A stretch of DNA of 56,245 nucleotides from Clostridia bacterium (GTDB lineage Bacteria > Bacillota > Clostridia > Christensenellales > Aristaeellaceae): assembly GCA_017516765.1 (NCBI GenBank), contig JAFXBE010000027.1, forward strand, positions 1-56,245, written 5' to 3'. Below are positions 49,160 to 56,245 of the stretch, piece by piece (position 1 is the first letter of the stretch; each line of letters starts with the position of its first letter). The notes beneath the pieces are model-generated. The model searched no databases. It worked only from the letters and a program-made list of their open reading frames with translations, and was not told the origin of the DNA. Both the position numbers and the translations under genes were made by a program.

Positions 49160-49481
49160 GGGGTTCCTCCTTCATGCCTTCCATAATGGCAGCCATCATC
49201 CGGATGATCTCCAGCAGATCAGCATCCACGCCAGCACCGGCTTCAATGCGCCGAAGCTCCTCCAGCACAGCGGCGAACTGATCCCGCAAAGCCTTGTACA
49301 CTCTGGGGTTGCCTTCCACCACCACATCCCGGCAGAGCAGCCGGTTCGTGATGTAATCCTGCTTGGTCAGCCCGCTGATCTTCACAAACGCTTCCAGCTG
49401 CCGATCCTCCTCCGGGGACATCCGGAAGGCGATGGTCTTGCTGCGCCAGCGGTTGTATCGGTCGCAGTTCTTTGCGCTCAT
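49149..49481 (-). CDS. MobC-like ribbon-helix-helix mobilization protein
   Basis: The 110-residue product has KTIAFRMSPEEDRQLEAFVK, then SGLTKQDYITNRLLCRDVVV, the ribbon-helix-helix and helix pattern of relaxosome accessory (MobC) proteins that bind oriT. The C-terminal helix is rich in Met and Glu. AAAGGAG precedes the ATG at 49481. It lies two bases after the integrase gene. Confidence 0.8.
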   Translation of the reverse strand: MSAKNCDRYNRWRSKTIAFRMSPEEDRQLEAFVKISGLTKQDYITNRLLCRDVVVEGNPRVYKALRDQFAAVLEELRRIEAGAGVDADLLEIIRMMAAIMEGMKEEPHGK

Positions 49482-49483
49482 GG

Positions 49484-50566
49484 TTATGCTCCTTTCTCAC
49501 ACTTGAGGCTGTCCAGCTTATCCGCCATCTCGGTCTGCCGGGTGGGGAACAGGTGGGCATAGCGGTAGGTGATGTCGATGCTTTCGTGCCCCACACGATC
49601 CGCAATAGCCAAGGCGGAAAAGCCCTGATCAATCAGCAGGGAAATGTGGCTGTGGCGCAGATCGTGAATGCGGATGCGCTTCACACCTGCCGCCTTGCTG
49701 CCACGCTGCATTTCGCTGTGCAGATAGTGCTTGCTGATGGGGAAGATCCGGCTGCCGTCCTCTGCCCCGGGCAGCCGCCGCAGGTAGTCCTGCATCTCGT
49801 CGCACAGGAAGGTGGGCATCTGGATCACCCGGATGCTTTTCTTGGTCTTGGGGGTGGTGATCACATCCTGCTTGTTGATCCGCTGATAGGACTTGGTGAT
49901 GCTGACCGTGCCCCGAACAAAGTCGAAGTCGGCAGGGGTCAGCGCCAGCAGCTCGCCCATACGGATGCCGCACCAGTACAGCATTTCAAAGGCATAGTAG
50001 GAAATGGGCTTGTCCATCACCGCATCGATGAACTTGTCATACTCCGCTTTCGTCCAGAACAGCATTTCCTTCTTTTCCTCAGAGCCCATGTTGCCCGCTT
50101 TCTGGGCGGGGTTCACCGGCAGACTGTAGTAACGCACAGCGTGGTTGAACAGGCAGCTGAGCTGGTTGTGTAGGGTCTTCAGATAGGTCTTGGAGAAGGG
50201 CTTGCCCCTGTCGTTGGTCAGGCTGCGCATCTCGTTCTGCCAGTCGATCACATCCTTGGCGGTGATCTCTGCCAGCTTCCGCTTGCCGAAGTAGGGCAGG
50301 ATCTTCTGCTGAATGATGCTCTCTTTGGTTTTCCAAGTGTTCAGCTTGATCTTGGGCTTGACGTCCTGCTCGTACAGCTTTGCAAAGCTCTCGAAGCTCA
50401 TGTTCATATCTGCCTGCTTTTCCATCAGGAAGGTGCGCTCCCATGCCAAGGCTTCCCGCTTGGTGGGAAAGCCGCGCTTGAACTTCTGCTGCCGCTCGCC
50501 CCGCCAGTCGGTGTAGCGGAACTGTACATACCAGGTGCCGTTTTCCTTGTTCTTGAATGCTCCCAT
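49484..50566 (-). CDS. int: Tyrosine integrase of the guaA element
   Basis: The 360-residue product is a phage/ICE-type integrase. The N-terminal arm-binding domain (NGTWYVQFRYTDWRGERQQK) and the SAM-like domain (SFESFAKLYEQDVKPKIKLN) precede the catalytic domain, with CGIRMGELLALT (Arg), TPKTKKSIRVI (Lys), HDLRHSHISLL (HxxR) and GHESIDITYRYAHL (His and Tyr). All residues are present. It should recombine the 3' end of guaA. It follows xis by two bases with GGAGG upstream. Confidence 0.93.
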   Translation of the reverse strand: MGAFKNKENGTWYVQFRYTDWRGERQQKFKRGFPTKREALAWERTFLMEKQADMNMSFESFAKLYEQDVKPKIKLNTWKTKESIIQQKILPYFGKRKLAEITAKDVIDWQNEMRSLTNDRGKPFSKTYLKTLHNQLSCLFNHAVRYYSLPVNPAQKAGNMGSEEKKEMLFWTKAEYDKFIDAVMDKPISYYAFEMLYWCGIRMGELLALTPADFDFVRGTVSITKSYQRINKQDVITTPKTKKSIRVIQMPTFLCDEMQDYLRRLPGAEDGSRIFPISKHYLHSEMQRGSKAAGVKRIRIHDLRHSHISLLIDQGFSALAIADRVGHESIDITYRYAHLFPTRQTEMADKLDSLKCEKGA

Positions 50567-50568
50567 TC

Positions 50569-50763
50569 TCAGACCTCCTTTTCAGTCCGGGTGCCGTAAA
50601 ACTGTTCGTGAAAGAACTTGCGGTCGATGCGTCCCTGCATCACGATGCAGCCGGTCTTTTCCAGCTTCTCGTTCATTTTCCGGATGATCTTGTAGGCGTA
50701 GGAGTTGGAGATACCCAGTTCCTTTGCCACCTCTTCTACCCGCATGAAGATTTCGTTTGCCAT
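50569..50763 (-). CDS. xis: Excisionase-like small DNA-binding protein
   Basis: The 64-residue product (NEIFMRVEEVAKELGISNSY, AYKIIRKMNEKLEKTGCIVM, GRIDRKFFHEQFYG) is an HTH_17-like winged helix of the Tn916-type Xis group. AAAGGAA precedes the ATG at 50763. It precedes int in one operon under a consensus promoter. Confidence 0.85.
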   Translation of the reverse strand: MANEIFMRVEEVAKELGISNSYAYKIIRKMNEKLEKTGCIVMQGRIDRKFFHEQFYGTRTEKEV

Positions 50764-50950
50764 TGTCTTGTCATTCCTTTCTTGATTGTTATGTTTGGGG
50801 TTCCTTGTGCTGCCGTTTCCCCGGATGCCATTCCTGCCCCCTGTATCAGCGGCGTTTTCTCTGCCGGAGGCACGCTCCCCCTTTCGGGATCGTGGCATGG
50901 CTGCTCCGGCAGGGTATCTCATCCGGACGGCTATTCAATTGTCAAGTTGC

Positions 50951-51032
50951 AACCCAAACAAATATGTTTGGGTTTGTGATTATACTAAACATTTTTGTTT
51001 ATGTCAAGTATAAAATTTAAACAAATTTGTTT
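50951..51032. promoter_or_regulatory. Operator cluster between xis and the repressor
   Basis: Three palindromes: AACCCAAACA/TGTTTGGGTT arms (50951-50974), TAAACATTTTTGTTTA (50986-51001) and AAACAAATTTGTTT (51019-51032), plus a half site TTAAACAAAT (51051-51060) inside the repressor's own promoter. They share AAACA/TGTTT half sites, so one protein, probably the 51107 product, binds them all. From 50764 to 50950 I see no gene. Confidence 0.7.
50979..51007 (-). promoter_or_regulatory. Consensus promoter of the xis-int operon
   Basis: Minus strand TTGACA (51002-51007), 17-base spacer, TATAAT (50979-50984). The 16-bp operator (50986-51001) fills the spacer almost exactly. Confidence 0.85.
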
Positions 51033-51041
51033 TGGTTTATC

Positions 51042-51070
51042 TTGACCGTATTAAACAAATATGCTATACT
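51042..51070 (+). promoter_or_regulatory. Promoter of the repressor gene
   Basis: TTGACC (51042-51047), 17-base spacer with an operator half site, TATACT (51065-51070). Confidence 0.75.
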
Positions 51071-51106
51071 CCATGCGACAAATTGCAGTTGTCAGGAGGT
51101 TTTGCA

Positions 51107-51670
51107 ATGGCTATTGCTGAAAGAATCCATTTTTTCCGCAACCTTCGTGGCCTCACTCAGAAAGCACTTGGCTTGCTGCTTGAGTTCCCGGAATCTTCAG
51201 CGGATGTGCGCATCGCCCAGTATGAGACCGGCAAACGCACCCCCAAGGACGAGGTGACCGCAGCCCTCGCCACGGAGATGGGCATATCTCCGTTGGCGCT
51301 GACTGTACCGGACATCGACACCTTCGACGGCCTGATGCACACCCTGTTTGCTCTGGAGGACCGCATCGGCCTGCGGGTGGTCGAACGTGATGGAAAAGCT
51401 CACCTCCTTGTTGATCCGGAATTCAGTAAGTCCTCTGCTGCGCTCAGTCAGGCGATCGCAGTTTGGCGGGAGAAGGCCGCCAAGCTGGAGTCTGGCGAGA
51501 TCACCCGGGAGGACTATGACAATTGGCGGTACAACTATCCCCATCCTGTCCCCGGCGCTGCCCCCAACGCCCGCATTGATGCCGGAGCCGGCACTGTGAC
51601 GGCGAAGGTTCTTTCTCCCGAAGTCAGCGATCTTTTCACCGCCGACCACAGGAAGAAAAAGAAGAAATGA
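51107..51670 (+). CDS. XRE-family repressor of the element
   Basis: The 187-residue product has an N-terminal HTH (ERIHFFRNLRGLTQKALGLL, VRIAQYETGKRTPKDEVTAA) and a C-terminal region with AIAVWREKAAKLESGEITRE and a Lys-rich end. It is divergent from xis-int, and the palindromes between them suggest that it represses excision. AGGAGG lies seven bases before the ATG at 51107. Confidence 0.85.
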   Translation: MAIAERIHFFRNLRGLTQKALGLLLEFPESSADVRIAQYETGKRTPKDEVTAALATEMGISPLALTVPDIDTFDGLMHTLFALEDRIGLRVVERDGKAHLLVDPEFSKSSAALSQAIAVWREKAAKLESGEITREDYDNWRYNYPHPVPGAAPNARIDAGAGTVTAKVLSPEVSDLFTADHRKKKKK

Positions 51671-51674
51671 ACAC

Positions 51675-51718
51675 AAAAAAGGCCTTACCGATCGCAAAAA
51701 TCGGTAAGACCTTTTTTG
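51675..51718 (+). terminator. Terminator of the repressor gene
   Basis: A near-perfect stem of 18 positions (A-run, CTTACCGAT/ATCGGTAAG, T-run). Confidence 0.85.
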
Positions 51719-51788
51719 TTAAGGATATGCCGGCACCCACAAGCCACTGTCTACCTTGAAAATAAACCAGTAAGCACGTTTTGGCTGC

Positions 51789-51810
51789 CTGCTATCAATC
51801 TGCTATCAGA
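51789..51810 (+). repeat. Candidate integrase arm-type repeats, right
   Basis: Two tandem 11-bp units CTGCTATCAAT / CTGCTATCAGA, 77 bp inside the right end of the element. The remaining bases of 51719-51887 show nothing else. Confidence 0.5.
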
Positions 51811-51887
51811 TTTGGCGCAAATCGCATCCGGCATGCTGGCAAACCCTTATCTTTCAACAGGTTTTGCAGCAGCAGGACAATTTCCGC

Positions 51888-51899
51888 TTATTCCCACTC
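51888..51899 (+). repeat. Right attachment core within guaA
   Basis: TTATTCCCACTC; on the minus strand it is the end and stop codon of guaA. It is repeated at 30111-30122. Confidence 0.65.
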
Positions 51900-52874
51900 A
51901 ATCGTCCCCACAGGCTTGGGCGTCAGATCCAGCAGCACCCGATTAATCCCCTCCACCTCGGCGGTGATCCTGTCGGTGATCTTGTGCAGCACCGCGTAGG
52001 GCACTTCCTCGATGGTGGCGGTCATGGCGTCCACGGTGTTCACGGCGCGGATGATGGCGGGCCAGCCCATGTAGCGCTTGCCGTCGCGTACGCCCACGCT
52101 GGTAAAGTCGGGCACGGCGATAAAGTACTGCCATACCTTGCCGGCCAGACCGCAGTTGTCGAACTCTTCACGCAGGATGGCATCGGCTTCCCGCAGGGCA
52201 TGCAGACGGTCGCGGGTGATGGCGCCCAGGCAGCGTACGCCCAGACCGGGGCCGGGGAAGGGCTGCCGGTAGACCATCTCGGCGGGCAGACCCAGCGCAA
52301 CGCCCACAACGCGCACTTCGTCCTTGTAGAGCAGGGCAAGGGGCTCCACCAGCTCAAACTTGTCCTTCAGGTCGTCGGGCAGACCGCCTACGTTGTGGTG
52401 CGCCTTCACGCCATTGCTTTCCAGAATGTCGGGGTAGATGGTACCCTGGGCCAGGAAGGCAATATCCGCTTCCTTGCGGGCTTCCTCGGCAAATACGTTG
52501 ATAAACTCGTTGCCGATGATCTTGCGCTTCTGCTCAGGATCGGCAACGCCCTCCAAAAGGTTCAGGAACCGGTCGGTGGCGTCCACATAGATCAGGTTGG
52601 CGTCCATCTGGTTGCGGAAAACTTCCAGCACGTTTTCACTTTCGCCCTTGCGCATCAGGCCATGGTTCACGTGTACGCAGATCAGCTGCTTGCCGACAGC
52701 TTTGATCAGCAAAGCTGCTACAACAGAACTGTCCACGCCGCCGCTCAGCGCCAGAAGAACCTTCTTGTTGCCGACCTGCTTACGGATCAGGTCTACCTGC
52801 TCGTTGATAAATGCCTGGGCCAGCTCAGGCGTCGTGATGCGCTGCATGCTCTCGGGACGCACGATGATCTCCAT
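51888..52874 (-). CDS. guaA: GMP synthase ATP-pyrophosphatase subunit (split GuaA)
   Basis: The enzyme turns XMP into GMP using ATP and ammonia. The 328-residue product has the N-type ATP-pyrophosphatase loop LLALSGGVDSSVV near 36-48, HVNHGLMRKGES, GTIYPDILES, HHNVGGLP and the dimerization domain with RQPFPGPGLGVRCLG, ending VGTIEWE. The glutamine amidotransferase domain that begins most bacterial GuaA proteins (about 200 residues) is absent. CAGGAGG before the ATG at 52874 and a promoter shortly upstream show that the gene truly starts here. A separate glutaminase subunit must be encoded elsewhere, or free ammonia used. Its 3' end is the integration site of the element. Confidence 0.9.
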   Translation of the reverse strand: MEIIVRPESMQRITTPELAQAFINEQVDLIRKQVGNKKVLLALSGGVDSSVVAALLIKAVGKQLICVHVNHGLMRKGESENVLEVFRNQMDANLIYVDATDRFLNLLEGVADPEQKRKIIGNEFINVFAEEARKEADIAFLAQGTIYPDILESNGVKAHHNVGGLPDDLKDKFELVEPLALLYKDEVRVVGVALGLPAEMVYRQPFPGPGLGVRCLGAITRDRLHALREADAILREEFDNCGLAGKVWQYFIAVPDFTSVGVRDGKRYMGWPAIIRAVNTVDAMTATIEEVPYAVLHKITDRITAEVEGINRVLLDLTPKPVGTIEWE

Positions 52875-52933
52875 GGTTCCATCCTCCTGACATAATCGCA
52901 GATTAGTATTAAGGAAACAGTTATCCAATTAGC

Positions 52934-52962
52934 AGGATACTCTCATCGGCAGGCAGTGTCAA
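52934..52962 (-). promoter_or_regulatory. guaA promoter
   Basis: Minus strand consensus TTGACA (52957-52962), 17-base spacer, TATCCT (52934-52939), 60 bp before the start codon. Confidence 0.7.
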
Positions 52963-53063
52963 CGTTTTTGATGGGCGATTTTTTACCACATTGTATAGGC
53001 TCACAACCCGCGCCCGCCTCCTTGAAAAAACAAGGGAAATCCCGCCGCAGGGTGCGCCGAACC

Positions 53064-53093
53064 TTGACGAAACGGCTCTGTTCACGTTACAAT
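53064..53093 (+). promoter_or_regulatory. Promoter of the 53226-54152 gene
   Basis: TTGACG (53064-53069), 18-base spacer, TACAAT (53088-53093). The rest of the 52875-53225 gap holds no gene that I can support. Confidence 0.65.
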
Positions 53094-53225
53094 GCTGTTG
53101 ATATATACCTGCGTGCAAAGAGGCTGCGTCATTGCTCATTCGCTATCATCCGGCGGCATACCGCCGCTATATCCCGCCACGCCCGGCCTCTGCGCATATC
53201 TCCCCCACAGAAAGGAAGGATACGG

Positions 53226-54152
53226 ATGTTTGGATTTCGCCCCGAAGGCCGCCGCGTAAAGGATATCGATCCCATCGTGCAGATCACTCCCTACCTGATG
53301 CCCATGCGCTGCGATGCTCAGGTGTTCCTCGACCACGAGATCGAGTACGAAAAGCTGATGCGCTACATCGCCCAGAAGGCACGGGAGGGCGTCAAGATCA
53401 CGTTTATGGATATCATCATCGCCGCCTATGTGCGCGCGGTGTCTCAGGTGCCCGAGGTAAACCGCTTCATTATGAACAAGCAGTTCTACAACCGCACCGA
53501 GCTTACGGTCAGCTTCACGCTGCTGCTCAACACCCCCGACGGCAGCATCAAGGAAAACGCCGTCAAGATCTTCTTCGATCCCACCGATACCATTTTCGAT
53601 GTCAGCGCCCGCTGCCAGCAGAAGATCGCCAATAACCGCGATCCCGAAGAGGGCAGCTTTGTGATCAAGCTGGCAAGCGCCCTGCTCAAGATCCCCGGTC
53701 TGGCGACGACGGTGGTGGGTCTGGTCAAGCTGCTGGATCGCTACGGCCTGTGCCCCAAAGCCCTGCTGGACGAGCTTCCCTTCCATACCAGCATGTTCAT
53801 CACCAATAACGCCTCCATCGGTTTGATGAAGGTGTACCACCATATCTACAACTTCGGCAACACCAGCCTGTTCGTGGGCATGGGCAAGCCCAACCGCTAC
53901 AATACGGTGGATGCCCAGGGCAACCCCATCCGCAAGTGCACGCTGCCCATCGGCATCACGGCGGATGAGCGTGTCTGCGGCGGCGCGACCTACGCCCGCT
54001 TCTTTGCCGTTATGAACAAGTGCCTCAAGAACCCCGAAATGCTGGAGACCCCTCCGGAGCAGGTGTTCTTCAATAACGGCATCGAGTTCCACGAGCCCAA
54101 GCCCGAAGGCGTATTCGTACCCAAAAAAGAAGAAGCAGCTGTGCAGGCGTAA
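53226..54152 (+). CDS. Acyltransferase-fold protein (E2/CAT-like) without the catalytic His
   Basis: The 308-residue product resembles the catalytic domain of 2-oxoacid dehydrogenase E2 / chloramphenicol acetyltransferase, without lipoyl or binding domains: FGFRPEGRRVKDIDPIVQIT, MDIIIAAYVRAVSQVPEVNRF, SFTLLLNTPDGS, PFHTSMFITNNASIGL, YHHIYNFGNTSLFVGMG. The usual HxxxDG active-site motif is replaced by ADERVCGGATYA, so no catalytic His is at that place. Similar clostridial proteins share this change as far as I recall. The role is unknown. AGAAAGGAAGG precedes the ATG at 53226. Confidence 0.75.
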   Translation: MFGFRPEGRRVKDIDPIVQITPYLMPMRCDAQVFLDHEIEYEKLMRYIAQKAREGVKITFMDIIIAAYVRAVSQVPEVNRFIMNKQFYNRTELTVSFTLLLNTPDGSIKENAVKIFFDPTDTIFDVSARCQQKIANNRDPEEGSFVIKLASALLKIPGLATTVVGLVKLLDRYGLCPKALLDELPFHTSMFITNNASIGLMKVYHHIYNFGNTSLFVGMGKPNRYNTVDAQGNPIRKCTLPIGITADERVCGGATYARFFAVMNKCLKNPEMLETPPEQVFFNNGIEFHEPKPEGVFVPKKEEAAVQA

Positions 54153-54259
54153 TGCACCGGCACGGGGCAGTCTTTGCACAGGCAGGGACTGCCCCCGAAT
54201 TCTATGGCGGGGCATGGCATATGCCCTGCAGCAACCCCAAAACGGAGGCGTATTCCCGT

Positions 54260-55057
54260 ATGTACTTCATCGATACCCATGCTCATATCTATCCCGATGC
54301 CATCGCGTTGAAGGCGGCGGCATCCATCGGCACGTTTTACGATATCCCCTGCGAGATGGACGGCACGCTGGCGGGGCTGCTCACCCACGGCGCAGCGGCG
54401 GGTGTGGAGCGTTTTCTGGTGCACAGCGTGGCCACCACCCAGGAACGGGTGCATGCCATCAACGATTACCTGATGCGCACCGCCGCCCAGATGCCCGAAA
54501 AGCTGATCGGCTTCGGTACCCTGCACCCGGACTACCCGGACGTGGCGGGCGAGGCTGAGCGCATCAAGGCAGGCGGATTGCATGGTGTAAAGCTGCACCC
54601 GGATATCCAGCAGTTTCTGGCCGATGATGAAAAGGCGGTGGAGATGTTCCGCATTCTGGCAGAAAACGGTCTGCCGGTGCTGGTGCATACGGGCGATATG
54701 CGCTACCCCTACAGCCAGCCCGAGCGCATTGCACGGGTGCTGGATCGGGTGCCGCAGCTCAAGATCATCTGCGCCCATCTGGGCGGCTGGTCGGTATGGA
54801 CCGAGGCATGGAAGGTGCTGGCGGGCAGACCCAATGTATGGGTGGATTCCTCCAGCAGCCTGTATTCCCTCCGGCCCGAACAGGCGGCGGAGGTGATTCG
54901 TCACTACGGTGCAGACCGGGTGTTCTTCGGTACCGATTACCCCATGTGGAAGCCGGAGATGGAGGTGCAGCGCTTCCTCAGCCTGCCCCTTACCCCCGAA
55001 GAGCAGGAAATGATCGCCCACAAGAACTTCGAAGCCTTTCTGGCAGACCTGAAGTAA
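54260..55057 (+). CDS. Amidohydrolase-family metal-dependent hydrolase
   Basis: The 265-residue product has the amidohydrolase-2 (PF04909-like) pattern: FIDTHAHIYPD (HxH metal ligands), LHGVKLHPDIQQF, PVLVHTGDM, IICAHLGGW and VFFGTDYPMW (the last Asp). The substrate is not predictable; relatives are decarboxylases and lactonases. The ATG at 54260 follows GGAGG at 12 bases; an earlier in-frame ATG at 54152 overlaps the previous stop and has no site. Two hairpins lie in the gap from the previous gene (54164-54195 and 54208-54226). Confidence 0.82.
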   Translation: MYFIDTHAHIYPDAIALKAAASIGTFYDIPCEMDGTLAGLLTHGAAAGVERFLVHSVATTQERVHAINDYLMRTAAQMPEKLIGFGTLHPDYPDVAGEAERIKAGGLHGVKLHPDIQQFLADDEKAVEMFRILAENGLPVLVHTGDMRYPYSQPERIARVLDRVPQLKIICAHLGGWSVWTEAWKVLAGRPNVWVDSSSSLYSLRPEQAAEVIRHYGADRVFFGTDYPMWKPEMEVQRFLSLPLTPEEQEMIAHKNFEAFLADLK

Positions 55058-55117
55058 CCCATAACTGCCGTCGGGTCGCACCGATGCCGGCGAGACCCCA
55101 ACATAGAGGTGATACGA

Positions 55118-56110
55118 ATGAAACGCGTCCTGTGCTTTCTTCTGGCGCTGCTGCTTCTGCCCCTTGCCGCTCTGGCGGAGGAGCCCAACGAGATCGATGC
55201 GGCTTTCGATAAGATCTTCAGCCGTTACGAGACCACGGGCGGCGTGGTGGTGGTGGCGCGGGATGGCGAGATCGTCTATCAGCGCAACTATGGCTATGCC
55301 CATAAGAAGAGCGGCGAGCCGGTCACCGATGAGACCTATTTCCGTATCGCCTCGGTATCCAAGCTGGTTTCTGCCATCCATGTGATGCAGCTGGTGGAAC
55401 AGGGGCTGCTGGATCTGGATGCGGATATTTCCGATTATTTCGGCTACCCGATCCGCAACCTGAAATATCCGGATACCCCCATCACCCTGCGCCAGCTGAT
55501 GACCCACACCTCATCCATCGACTCCTCCGGCGGCTACGCCAATGCCCCCGGCGCATCGGTGAAGGAGCTGCTGTCGCAGGAGGCGCGGCGCAAGAAGAAT
55601 TACCTGACTCATCAGCCCGGCAGCAAGTATGCCTATTCCAATTTCGGTGCAGGGCTCATGGGCTCGCTGATGGAGATCGCAACCGGGAAGAACCTGAACG
55701 ACTCCATCACTGAAAGCCTGTACGCCCCGCTGGGCATCGATGCGGCCTATGCCCCGGTGCTGCTGAAAAAACCGGAGAAGATCACCTATCAGTACAGCGA
55801 GGACGGAAAGGTGGCTACCAGCCGGGAGGCTTTGCTGGCAAGGGAATGGGATCCGCTGGTGGATCCGGAGCATCACTACCGTTCGGTGGCGGGTCGGGTC
55901 TTTATCCGGGGGTACGATCTGTGCCGGCTGGGCATGGTGCTGTGCGAGGGCGGTACGCTGGACGGGCAGACCCTTCTGGCCCCGGAGACCATCGCTGCCA
56001 TGCAGGAATACCAGAAGGGAAAGCCGGGGGTTACCGGACATTCGCCCTACGGCCTGTGCGTCTATCTGGAAAGCAAGCTGCTCAAGGATCGTACCGTCTA
56101 CGGTCTGTAG
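55118..56110 (+). pseudogene. Serine hydrolase (beta-lactamase/PBP-like) truncated by an IS
   Basis: The 330-residue frame has a signal peptide (KRVLCFLLALLLLPLAALAEE) and a class C-like serine hydrolase domain: FRIASVSKLVSA places the SxxK Ser-Lys pair, KYAYSNFGAGLMG the YxN motif, and THTSSIDSSGG an expected loop. It should continue through an HxG motif after the segment PYGLCVYL, but stops at RTVYGL. The last codons overlap the start of an insertion sequence (TGTAGCG at 56106). TAC-GGT-C before the junction fits the expected YGH. The protein is thus probably inactive. AGAGGTGAT precedes the ATG. Confidence 0.75.
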
Positions 56111-56245
56111 CGCTACAATACATCTTGGACAGTAAAAGAAAAGAAAAGAAGGATTGGCTCATGTGGTATAGTTGAGTTGCGACACAAAACTGTACGAAAG
56201 GAGCCAAACCCTTCATGAAGAGCATAACACAAGACATGAGGTATA
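56106..56245 (+). mobile_element. Left end of an insertion sequence (partial)
   Basis: The element seems to begin with TGTAGCGCTACA at 56106, where the serine hydrolase frame is broken, and it contains the start of a transposase gene. The right end lies outside the window. Confidence 0.6.
56215..56245 (+). CDS. Transposase, N-terminal fragment at window edge
   Basis: An ATG at 56215, after AAAGGAG, opens MKSITQDMRY before the window ends. The opening resembles DDE transposases of the IS481/IS3-like group with an N-terminal HTH; so few residues give only a tentative call. Confidence 0.45.
   Translation, partial: MKSITQDMRY

Larger units (their letters stand above)
30111..51899. mobile_element. 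Integrative mobilizable element in the 3' end of guaA (about 21.8 kb)
   Basis: The 12-bp end of guaA (51888-51899) is repeated in direct orientation at 30111-30122. The interval carries at its guaA end a repressor, excisionase, tyrosine integrase, RHH mobilization protein, RepA-like ATPase with an iteron cluster, and a MobV relaxase, and as cargo AbiE, a type I restriction system and an AAA15 ATPase. A 16-bp operator sequence is identical at both ends (30142-30157 and 50986-51001). There are no type IV secretion genes, so it would need a helper element to transfer. The exact crossover is inferred. Confidence 0.75.

Noticed and set aside
1..56245. tRNA or rRNA genes as integration targets
   Set aside because: No cloverleaf or rRNA-like segment was recognised by eye; the integration target that fits is the 3' end of guaA. 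A covariance search would settle this.

Overview
The window looks like the chromosome of an anaerobic, gut-type Clostridia (Bacillota) bacterium. The basis is AGGAGG-type ribosome binding sites, rho-independent terminators, a SipW-type signal peptidase with TasA-like substrates, an LCP-family protein, an ECF sigma operon and a clostridial mobilizable element. Assignment below class level is not possible from this sequence. No rRNA or tRNA gene was recognised.

Region 1 (1-22.2 kb) is mostly core genome. It has three secreted proteins with SipW-type signal peptides (260-4578, minus) and, across two minus-strand genes (a lipoate ligase homologue lacking the usual catalytic lysine and an unknown protein), the SipW peptidase with an 11-unit Pro/Gln-rich tail. 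Next come an LCP protein, a secreted esterase, an AGCS sodium:amino-acid symporter, a P-loop kinase-like gene behind a 13-codon leader and a hairpin, a radical SAM/SPASM enzyme overlapping a BRCT protein that begins with a DFVTNSSDSSF motif, an ECF sigma / membrane partner / secreted protein operon, and an LRR protein.

Region 2 (22.2-30.1 kb) is a type I-C CRISPR-Cas locus on the minus strand: cas3-cas5c-cas8c-cas7, then a chimeric cas4'-'cas2 ORF, a leader and an array of 8 repeats. cas1 is gone. The chimera shows that one in-frame deletion removed most of cas4, all of cas1 and the start of cas2, so interference genes look intact but adaptation is lost. The locus lies between two diverged copies of a 330-410 bp direct repeat (A at 22.3 kb, B at 30.3 kb).

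Region 3 (30.1-51.9 kb) reads as an integrative mobilizable element of about 21.8 kb in the 3' end of guaA. The last 12 bp of guaA (51888-51899) recur in the same orientation at 30111-30122. The guaA-proximal end carries repressor, excisionase, tyrosine integrase, RHH mobilization protein, RepA-like ATPase, an iteron cluster, a MobV relaxase with a candidate oriT, and tnpV. The cargo is defence: an AAA15 ATPase, AbiEi/AbiEii and a type I restriction-modification system whose hsdS halves are arranged as a shufflon with four identical 14-bp sites and its own recombinase. A very acidic protein follows hsdR. The left junction is preceded by what looks like the right end of another guaA-targeting element, so the CRISPR locus may belong to an older element in tandem.

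Region 4 (51.9-56.2 kb) is core again: a GMP synthetase gene encoding only the ATP-pyrophosphatase subunit, an acyltransferase-fold protein, an amidohydrolase, and a serine hydrolase gene cut off near its 3' end by the left end of an insertion sequence that runs out of the window.
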